From assembly GCA_963777915.1 (NCBI GenBank), contig CAVZSH010000007.1, positions 1 to 64,000 on the forward strand: a stretch of 64,000 nt of DNA, given 5' to 3'. Below the pieces are notes generated by a model that worked only from the letters and a program-made list of their open reading frames with translations, made no database searches and had not been told where the DNA came from. Source of the DNA: CAVUPF01 sp963777915. GTDB lineage: Bacteria; Actinomycetota; Thermoleophilia; Solirubrobacterales; 70-9. Below are positions 58,627 to 64,000 of the stretch, piece by piece. The translations under genes and the position numbers were made by a program. The number at the start of each line of letters is the position of its first letter. Within the stretch, counting starts at the first letter, position 1.

Positions 58627-59175
58627 GTCGACGGGCTCCTCGACGCCGGCCCGCCGGATCACGATCTGGTCCGGGTCGACCCTGACCGTGACCTCGCGTT
58701 GCCCGGCCCAATGCTCGACGTATACGGGGTTCTCCTTTATCGCTGGGTCGAGCCAGAGGCCGTAGCCGTCGGTCTCGCCGTGGTCGAAGGTCGCCTCCAG
58801 CTCTTTGCGCCGGCCGCGACCGCCACGCCGGCCGCGGCGCCGCCTGCGGCGAGGACGGCTCTCGCCGCCAGCATCCTCATTCCCGCTCCGATCATCCTCA
58901 GCGCCCTCCTCGTCCTCGGCAGTTTCCTCGTCCTCTGCGACCTCCTCGGCACCTACCGCGGCGGTGGCGGCTTCGATCTCGGCTTCGATCTCGTCGCGGA
59001 GATCGATTTCGGAGCCGGTGTCCTCGGCGTCGGGGGAGAGGTCGTACTGGTCGCGGAACTCGCGCAGCTCGGTGGTGCTGATCTCGAGCTGGTGCGCGAT
59101 CCAGGCATCGGTCCGTCCTTGCCGCACCCAGGCGCGGATCTGGTTGAGTTGCGGCTTCAGGGAGCGTCTGGCCAT
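58615..59175 (-). CDS. Hypothetical protein with HTH-like N-terminus and acidic and Arg/Gly-rich segments
   Basis: 186 residues. The N-terminal about 45 residues look like a small helix-turn-helix (LNQIRAWVRQGRTDAWIAHQLEISTTELREFRDQY). A highly acidic stretch of about 45 residues follows (many Glu/Asp), then a basic Arg/Gly block (RPRRRRRRGRRGGRGRR). The C-terminus appears folded (GYGLWLDPAIKENPVYVEHWAGQREVTVRVDPDQIVIRRAG). The mix suggests a nucleic-acid-binding protein. No family is recognised. ATG start at 59175. Confidence 0.7.
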   Translation of the reverse strand: MARRSLKPQLNQIRAWVRQGRTDAWIAHQLEISTTELREFRDQYDLSPDAEDTGSEIDLRDEIEAEIEAATAAVGAEEVAEDEETAEDEEGAEDDRSGNEDAGGESRPRRRRRRGRRGGRGRRKELEATFDHGETDGYGLWLDPAIKENPVYVEHWAGQREVTVRVDPDQIVIRRAGVEEPVDSDD

Positions 59176-59219
59176 CGGCGGGCGAGTCTATTCAACCGGG
59201 AGTCTCCCCCGCGGGGTCG

Positions 59220-59459
59220 CTAGGCCATCAGGAAGCCGAGCGCCTCGAACATCGCGAGGACGACCACGGCGACGGTCACCGTCAGGCAGACGGCGAGGAC
59301 GCTGAACCGCACCTTGCCCTGCTGCTCGGTGCGGTTGATACGGCGGGCACGCGAGCGATTCGCAGCCCGCCTGCGAAGCTGCTCGCGCCGGCGGCGCTCC
59401 AAGGTGGTCTCCTGCTCGAAGGCCGTCTCGAACTGGGAGATGCTCTGTCGCATTCGCAT
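59220..59459 (-). CDS. Small membrane-anchored protein
   Basis: 79 residues: a charged Arg-rich helix (TTLERRRREQLRRRAANRSRARRINRTEQQGK) followed by a single C-terminal TM segment (VLAVCLTVTVAVVVLAMFEALGFL). Tail-anchored topology. Unknown function. It lies 44 bp upstream of the HTH-like gene on the same strand and 101 bp downstream of fbaB. Confidence 0.6.
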   Translation of the reverse strand: MRMRQSISQFETAFEQETTLERRRREQLRRRAANRSRARRINRTEQQGKVRFSVLAVCLTVTVAVVVLAMFEALGFLMA

Positions 59460-59560
59460 GGGTCAGGGTGGCCCGGGGCCGCGGGGCACCGTAGCAAAGC
59501 GCGGTGAAGGACTCAGAATCGGCAGCGGCTCACCCTGCCGCGAAGTGCCGCTCCTTGCCG

Positions 59561-60478
59561 CTACGGAGTGCGGCGGATGCTGGAGAGCAGCGTCTCCTTG
59601 ATCTTGGCGATGATCTCCAGCGCGTCGCTCCACTCGCGCTGCCAGACGTTGCGGCCGAAGATGACCCCGGAGCCGCCCGCCTCCAGCACCATGCGGCTGT
59701 GGGCAAGCACCGTCTCGTCATCGACCTTGGAGCCCCCGGAGAGGACGACGAGCGAGCGGCCGGCGGACTCCACGCAATGGCGGATCGCCTCCTCTTGGCT
59801 GATTTCCATCTCGTTATAGGGGGCGGGGGCGTCCCTGTCCTTCTCGGAGGGCTTCGGCATGTTGAGCTTGACGATGTCGGCGCCCATCTCCATCGCCATC
59901 CGCGCGGCGTAGTCGATCGCGTAGAAGGAGGTGGCCCCGCCCTTTGCGTCGATCGCTTCGCCGCGCGGGTAGGCCCAGATGACCAGCGGCATCCCGAAGC
60001 GGTCACAGTCCTGGCGCACCCCGCGCAGCTGGGCCAGGTCCTCGTCCTGGCGCGGAGAGCCGACGTAGAGCGTGTAGCCGACCGCCTCGGCGCCGAGCCG
60101 CACAGCGTCCTCGACGCTCGCGTTGCAGCTCGAGAAAGCCTTGGCAGAAGAGGGGATGTCGGTCTTGCCGTTGACCTTGAGGATCAGCGGCACCGCTCCG
60201 GCGTAGTCGGGGTAGTACTTCTCCGCCATCCCGATCTGGCAGGCAAGCGCCGAGTAGCCGGCCTCAGCCGCCAGTCGGAACTGGTAGTCGGGGTCCTTGG
60301 AGGCCGGGTTGGGGAAGAAGTCGCGCGGACCGTGCTCGATGCCCTGGTCGATCGGCAGCAGCATCAGCGTCCCGTTGCCGGGGCCGAACTCGAACAGAAG
60401 CCTGTGCAGGCGAGCGCGCTTGCCGGGCGCCAAGGTCGCGAGCAGCGATTTCTGCTCAGTCAGGCTCTTCAACTCCAC
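59561..60478 (-). CDS. fbaB: Class I fructose-bisphosphate aldolase, DhnA/FbaB type
   Basis: Cleaves fructose-1,6-bisphosphate using a Schiff-base lysine. The 305-residue protein has LLPIDQGIEHGPRDFFPNPAS, the active-site Lys in MGADIVKLNMP, VLSGGSKVDDE and AGGSGVIFGRNVWQRE (phosphate-binding). This is the archaeal/FbaB-type enzyme rather than the class II zinc aldolase. It is consistent with eno nearby but is on the opposite strand. Confidence 0.93.
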   Translation of the reverse strand: MELKSLTEQKSLLATLAPGKRARLHRLLFEFGPGNGTLMLLPIDQGIEHGPRDFFPNPASKDPDYQFRLAAEAGYSALACQIGMAEKYYPDYAGAVPLILKVNGKTDIPSSAKAFSSCNASVEDAVRLGAEAVGYTLYVGSPRQDEDLAQLRGVRQDCDRFGMPLVIWAYPRGEAIDAKGGATSFYAIDYAARMAMEMGADIVKLNMPKPSEKDRDAPAPYNEMEISQEEAIRHCVESAGRSLVVLSGGSKVDDETVLAHSRMVLEAGGSGVIFGRNVWQREWSDALEIIAKIKETLLSSIRRTP

Positions 60479-60569
60479 GCTGATTCCTCCTCAAAGACGG
60501 GTGCGACCGCAGTATGTCACCGGCGAGGGAGGCGGGAGGTCGGGGCAGGGGGGTTATTCTCGGATGGTC

Positions 60570-61337
60570 ATGAGCGAGACTGAGCTCAGCGTCGTCTGCA
60601 AGAACTGCGGCTCGGAGGTAAGCCCCTACGTGACCGAGTGCCCCTACTGCGGTGCGCGGTTGCGCAAGCGGGCGCCGAAACTGGAGCGCCGCGGCGACGG
60701 GCTGGAGCCAAAACTCACGCGGCGACGGGTGCGGCGCCCTGGCTTTCTTGCTCTCAGCCGCTTCTCGCACGACCCGACGCGGCCCTATGCGACCCTCGCC
60801 GTGATCCTCGGCTCCGCCACGCTGCTGCTCGTGCAGAAGGCGAGCGGCGGCGCTCTGGCAACCTTCGGCGGGCTCATCGTCCCCTACCAGGGCGAGTGGT
60901 GGCGGTTCCTCACCGCGCCGTTCGCCTACGTCGACGTCGGCTACCTCTTCGTCGTAGCGGTCGGTCTGGCGATCTTTGCGACCGGGCTCGAGCGGCGCTT
61001 GGGGAGCCTCCCCACCGGCCTGCTGCTGGTTGCCTGCGGCTCGCTCGGCATGCTGGCGGCAAACGGGATCGCCGAAGCCCAGGGTGAAATCGCAGTGATC
61101 GCCGGTGGCAACGGGATGGCGCTGGGAGCGGTTGCGGCCTGGTTCGCGATTCGTCGCACCGAAGTACACCACGCGATCGAGGAGGACTACGACCTGGTCG
61201 GGGTCATCGTCGCGGCCGCCGTCCTGCTCGCGCTGCCGATCTTTGACTCGACCGCGAATGTCTTCGCGGGCCTGGTCGGCGGCGCGGTTGGCGGCCTCGC
61301 CGGGCTCGCGGCATCGGCGCTTCGCCCCTCCGATTAG
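60570..61337 (+). CDS. Rhomboid-like membrane protein lacking the catalytic serine and histidine
   Basis: 255 residues. The N-terminus is a zinc ribbon (CKNCGSEVSPYVTECPYCG), then a basic linker and six hydrophobic helices with the rhomboid order, including the WR motif as GEWWRFLTAPF. The GxSG motif is replaced by GGNGMALG, so the nucleophilic serine is absent. The final helix (ANVFAGLVGGAVGGLAG) has no histidine. It is therefore probably a rhomboid pseudoprotease that binds membrane proteins without cleaving them. ATG 60570 lies 9 nt after TATTCT; ATG 60564 is the alternative. Confidence 0.8.
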   Translation: MSETELSVVCKNCGSEVSPYVTECPYCGARLRKRAPKLERRGDGLEPKLTRRRVRRPGFLALSRFSHDPTRPYATLAVILGSATLLLVQKASGGALATFGGLIVPYQGEWWRFLTAPFAYVDVGYLFVVAVGLAIFATGLERRLGSLPTGLLLVACGSLGMLAANGIAEAQGEIAVIAGGNGMALGAVAAWFAIRRTEVHHAIEEDYDLVGVIVAAAVLLALPIFDSTANVFAGLVGGAVGGLAGLAASALRPSD

Positions 61338-61340
61338 GCT
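61335..61340 (+). promoter_or_regulatory. Putative -10 hexamer for the gene at 61350
   Basis: TAGGCT, 9 nt before GTG 61350. It contains the TAG stop of the rhomboid-like gene. Confidence 0.35.
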
Positions 61341-61349
61341 GAGCAACCT

Positions 61350-61679
61350 GTGGCTCCCAGCGACAGCGAACTCGACACCGCGATCGAGCGGCTCATCGAC
61401 GCCGAGCGCTTCGCCGAGGCGGAGCGAATCGTGGCGCGAGCCGCGCCGCAGTTGCAGCGGGTGCTAGCCACTGCTCTCGCCGAGGGCGGCTGGTTTGGCG
61501 AGCCCCACGAGGCCGAGACGCTGAGGGCTGCCACGGTGCCCGACCCCGACGAGCGGATCGCCGCCGTTGGCGCCCTGCTGGCCGAGGAGGCGAGGATGGG
61601 GATGATGGTCGGAGTTGCAGTCGGCTGGGCGCTACACGAGGAGTTGACCAAACCCGCAGACACCACAGGAGAGGACTGA
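61350..61679 (+). CDS. Hypothetical protein
   Basis: 109 residues, helical and acidic (SELDTAIERLIDAERFAEAERIVARAAPQLQRVLATALAEGGW), ending in a possible amphipathic helix (MGMMVGVAVGWALHEEL). No recognised domain. It is 3 bp upstream of the UPF0173 gene, so it may be translated from the same transcript. Confidence 0.65.
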   Translation: MAPSDSELDTAIERLIDAERFAEAERIVARAAPQLQRVLATALAEGGWFGEPHEAETLRAATVPDPDERIAAVGALLAEEARMGMMVGVAVGWALHEELTKPADTTGED

Positions 61680-61682
61680 GCT

Positions 61683-62396
61683 ATGGAGATCAAGTTCCAC
61701 GGCCATTCATGTTTCGAGCTGAGCGAGGGCGAGACCACCGTGCTCGTCGACCCTTTCCTCAAGCCCAACAATCCAAAGGCGGTGGCGAGCGCCGAGGAGG
61801 TCGATCCGACCCACATCGCGCTCAGCCACGGCCACGTCGACCACATCGCCGACGCGGTGCCCGTCGCCAAGCGCACCGGCGCCCACTGCGTGGCGATCGT
61901 CGAGCTTGCCAGTTGGCTCCAGGAACAGGGCGTCGAGGCGGTCAGCGATCCCAACCTCGGCGGCACAGTCGAGTTCGACTGGGGCTGGGTCAAGCTTGTG
62001 CCGGCCTGGCACACCAACACGATCCCGGGCTCCGCAGAAGCCCCCCTCAGCGCCGAGCACGGGACCGCGATCGGGACCGCCGCCGGCCTGGTGATCGAGA
62101 TCGGCGGCCAGACTGTCTACCACGGCGGTGATACCTGCCTGTTCAGCGACATGAAGCTGATCGGCGAGCGCAACCCGATCGATATAGCGCTGCTGCCGAT
62201 CGGTGGCCACTACACGATGGACCGCAATGATGCCGTGCTCGCGGCGGAGTTCGTCGGGGCCGGCACGGTGATCCCGATGCATTACGACACCTTCCCGCCG
62301 ATCGAGACCGACGCCGCGGCCTTCAAGTCCGAGGTGGAGTCGAGGACCGCGGCCAAGGTAGTCGTGCTCCAGCCGGGCGAGACGCACAGGGCTTGA
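61683..62396 (+). CDS. UPF0173-family metal-dependent hydrolase
   Basis: 237-residue metallo-beta-lactamase-fold protein. It has HGHSCFELSEGETTVLVDPFL, the HxHxDH motif in LSHGHVDHIADAV, GGDTCLFSDMKLIGE and MHYDTFPPIE (second metal site). Members of this family are uncharacterised hydrolases. It is the gene upstream of the R2lox gene, with a 74-bp spacer containing the operator. Confidence 0.92.
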   Translation: MEIKFHGHSCFELSEGETTVLVDPFLKPNNPKAVASAEEVDPTHIALSHGHVDHIADAVPVAKRTGAHCVAIVELASWLQEQGVEAVSDPNLGGTVEFDWGWVKLVPAWHTNTIPGSAEAPLSAEHGTAIGTAAGLVIEIGGQTVYHGGDTCLFSDMKLIGERNPIDIALLPIGGHYTMDRNDAVLAAEFVGAGTVIPMHYDTFPPIETDAAAFKSEVESRTAAKVVVLQPGETHRA

Positions 62397-62400
62397 GAAA

Positions 62401-62418
62401 ACTGGCTGACTGGCCAGT
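62401..62418. promoter_or_regulatory. TetR-type operator (site 3), upstream of R2lox
   Basis: ACTGGC/GCCAGT arms (6 bp, 6-bp spacer); the core CTGGCTGACTGGCCAG (62402-62417) matches sites 1 and 2. It is 9 nt upstream of TAGTCT (62427-62432), mirroring the 8-nt gap at the R2lox-SCP2 promoter. Confidence 0.72.
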
Positions 62419-62426
62419 CCTACTGC

Positions 62427-62432
62427 TAGTCT
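62427..62432 (+). promoter_or_regulatory. Putative -10 hexamer for R2lox
   Basis: TAGTCT followed by a leader of about 30 nt with a GAGGAG Shine-Dalgarno before the GTG at 62471. Confidence 0.45.
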
Positions 62433-62470
62433 CGCCCTGACCGCACCAGCCCGAGCGAGGAGAGCAGACA

Positions 62471-63397
62471 GTGCAGATTAGAGAGGCATCCGGGACGCAG
62501 TCGAGGACCGAGCGCGCCGACTTCCAGGCGACGGCCGATCCGGCGCTGATCGAGGCCGCCGATCGCACCGCCAACGTCAAGCTACTCACCTACGAGGAGC
62601 TTTACCGGCTCTGGGAGCGTCAGCAGTGGCAGACCCAGGAGCTGGACTTCAGCCGCGACCGCGAGGACTGGCAGGAGCGGATCAGCGCCGAAGAGCGCTT
62701 CCAGCGCATGTATGGGCTCTCCTCCTTCTTCATCGGCGAGCAGAAGGTGGCCGAGGAGCTCGGGCCGATCATGCGCGCCGCCCCAACCGAGGATCAGAGG
62801 ATCTTCCTCTGTACTCAGATCGCCGACGAGGCGCGCCACGTCCGCTTCTTCGAGCGCTTCTACCGCGAGGTTGGCGTGCTGGAGGCCGACGGCCTCACCG
62901 AGATGCTCGCCGAGACCTCCGAGCACCTCAACGAGAACTTCGGCCGCCTCTTCGACGAGATGCTGAAGAAGCGCACCGATCGCCTCTCGAGCGAACCCGA
63001 GGACTGCGAGGTACTGGTCGAGGCGATCACCCTTTACCACATGGTGATCGAGGGCATGCTGGCCCTCACCGGGCAGCACTTCATCATGGACTTCAACGAG
63101 CGAGAAGGGACGCTGCCGGCCTTCGTCGAAGGCTTTCAGAACGTCGCTCGCGACGAGCACCGCCACGTCGCCTTCGGCTCCGTCTTCCTGCGCGAGAAGG
63201 CCCACGAGGACGAGCGCTACAAGCAGGCGATCCAGCGCACCCTGGAGGAGGCGCTGCCGGTGGCCGACGGGGTGCTATCGCCGCCTTGGGCCGAGGACGT
63301 CGAGGACTGGGAGCTGTTCGGCTACTCGCTGGAGGACACCCGCAAGTTCGCCGGCACCTGCCTGATGCGCCGCCTCAAGGTGATCGGCCTCCAGTAA
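62471..63397 (+). CDS. R2-like ligand-binding oxidase (R2lox)
   Basis: 308-residue ferritin-like Mn/Fe oxidase. Metal ligands by motif: E90 (FIGEQKV), E120 and H123 (DEARH), E194 (YHMVIEG), E229 and H232 (DEHRH). Val93 and Tyr189 occupy the positions (E+3 and E-5) of the Val-Tyr ether crosslink of R2lox proteins. It lacks the radical-transfer features and C-terminal tail of a class I ribonucleotide reductase beta subunit, so nrdB annotation would be misleading. R2lox enzymes bind a long-chain fatty acid. Paralog of the domain at 24000-25280, without the SCP2 part. Confidence 0.9.
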   Translation: MQIREASGTQSRTERADFQATADPALIEAADRTANVKLLTYEELYRLWERQQWQTQELDFSRDREDWQERISAEERFQRMYGLSSFFIGEQKVAEELGPIMRAAPTEDQRIFLCTQIADEARHVRFFERFYREVGVLEADGLTEMLAETSEHLNENFGRLFDEMLKKRTDRLSSEPEDCEVLVEAITLYHMVIEGMLALTGQHFIMDFNEREGTLPAFVEGFQNVARDEHRHVAFGSVFLREKAHEDERYKQAIQRTLEEALPVADGVLSPPWAEDVEDWELFGYSLEDTRKFAGTCLMRRLKVIGLQ

Positions 63398-63435
63398 GGC
63401 TCGCGGCTGCGGGCGGGTGGAAGGTTGCGCTGCGC

Positions 63436-64000
63436 TCAGGGAGCGGGAGATTCTTCTACCGGTGGGGTTGCTTCTTCGGGCGGAGTCGGGCTGACTTCCT
63501 GTTCGGGTGCCGGTTCGGCGGCGGGAGGAGAGTACGGGGTCGATTCGCCGACGGTGACTACGACTGTGCTGCCGCCGCTTGTGTGTGCGCCGGGGGCGGG
63601 GGTGGAGGGAGAGGCCCCGGTCACACCCTCCGTGGAGGGTGTCGTCGTGTCGGTCGACTGTCCCACTGCGTCGGCGGTGGCCGGGGGCGTCGAGGCTTGG
63701 TTTGTCACCGGCGGCTTGGCCGGGGGCACCGGTGCCGGGACAACCGCCGCCGTCGCTTCCGTCGGCTCGGGGGAAGGCTTAAGGACATGGGCCGGGGCGA
63801 TGGATGGGGCGGCAGATCTGCGACTGACACGGGCGATGGGCGTGCCGCGGGGGACTGGCGCCGGGTTTTCCTGGGGCTTCATCTCGACCGCGCCGGCAGT
63901 GATCACGGCCGCAGTCACCACGCCGACGGCCGCCTTGGTACCGATCGCCCCGCCGATCGCGCCGATCCCGCTGGCCGCACTGCTTCCGCTGAGTGCCGCG
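63436..64000 (-). CDS. Partial membrane-anchored Pro/Thr-rich protein (N-terminus outside window)
   Basis: The frame is open from the stop at 63436 to the window end. The sequence nearest the edge is a Gly/Ala-rich hydrophobic segment (SAASGIGAIGGAIGTKAAVG then VVTAAVITAGAV), probably a TM helix. A long Pro/Thr/Ser/Glu-rich low-complexity C-terminal tail of about 150 residues follows. Such TM-plus-tail extensions occur on some actinobacterial sigma-factor or anti-sigma proteins, but the defining N-terminal part is not in view. A GTG at 63921 is internal, not necessarily the start. Confidence 0.6.
   Translation of the reverse strand, partial: AALSGSSAASGIGAIGGAIGTKAAVGVVTAAVITAGAVEMKPQENPAPVPRGTPIARVSRRSAAPSIAPAHVLKPSPEPTEATAAVVPAPVPPAKPPVTNQASTPPATADAVGQSTDTTTPSTEGVTGASPSTPAPGAHTSGGSTVVVTVGESTPYSPPAAEPAPEQEVSPTPPEEATPPVEESPAP

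Noticed and set aside
1..64000. CRISPR arrays, rRNA genes, insertion sequences and a replication origin
   Set aside because: No regularly spaced repeats, no rRNA-like sequence, no transposase frame and no DnaA-box cluster were seen.

Overview
The window is high-GC, densely packed bacterial chromosome with many four-base start/stop overlaps (ATGA, GTGA, TGATG) and frequent GTG/TTG starts. Gene content points to an actinobacterium: two PucR/CdaR-type regulators, LytR-CpsA-Psr and MMPL proteins, an Mtb-type R2lox, a TL5-type L25 and actinobacterial aspartokinase. I infer a deep-branching class such as Thermoleophilia (Solirubrobacterales-like), but only from overall gene content. There is no rRNA, CRISPR array, prophage or complete insertion sequence.

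Layout. 1-3.6 kb: lysC-asd (aspartate pathway; lysC carries a frameshift) and a Na+/H+ antiporter. 3.6-12.6 kb: central carbon metabolism, with a non-classical succinate dehydrogenase (sdhA-sdhB-sdhE on the minus strand), a membrane site-2 protease, an AidB-like acyl-CoA dehydrogenase, icd and mdh. 12.6-16 kb: an AT-hook/winged-helix protein, an acyl desaturase divergent from a PucR regulator, and a sterol-desaturase-family protein. 16-19.6 kb: hsp20-lon. 19.6-27 kb: TetR regulator, MMPL exporter, frameshifted amidase, an R2lox-SCP2 fusion protein and an acyl-CoA ligase. 27-32.4 kb: winged-helix protein, glyS, FmdB-like protein, LCP protein and ROK glucokinase. 32.4-40.2 kb: rsmI-metG-tatD-rsmA-ispE (frameshifted), a DedA-PAP2 fusion and a CdaR-like regulator. 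40.4-41.3 kb: tRNA-Gln(UUG) followed by an HNH endonuclease gene with base composition unlike its neighbours. 41.4-49.5 kb: glmU-prs-GDPD, an ABC1 kinase, rplY-pth and an enoyl-CoA hydratase. 49.5-60.5 kb: mfd, PpiC-type foldase, eno, FtsB-like protein, a large membrane protein and fbaB. 60.5-64 kb: a rhomboid-like pseudoprotease, a UPF0173 hydrolase, a second R2lox and a partial membrane-anchored Pro/Thr-rich protein.

The most interesting signal is a dispersed regulon. A palindromic motif (consensus CTGGCTRRCYAGCCAG, with variation) occurs at 20311-20326 on the MMPL start, at 25334-25349 upstream of the R2lox-SCP2 gene, and at 62402-62417 upstream of the second R2lox. In the two R2lox promoters it lies 8-9 nt upstream of a TANNNT -10 hexamer, so the geometry is the same. 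The TetR gene at 19642 is the obvious candidate regulator. Together these genes look like a lipid-directed oxidase/exporter module: two Mn/Fe-type oxidases, one fused to a lipid-carrier domain, an MMPL exporter, and perhaps the acyl-CoA ligase and amidase.

Three conserved genes (lysC, ispE and the amidase) each carry a single +1 insertion, and in all three the extra base falls in the same context GARCGTC. Many first genes of transcription units have a TANNNT hexamer about 6-12 nt before the start codon, which suggests widespread leaderless transcripts and helped choose several starts.
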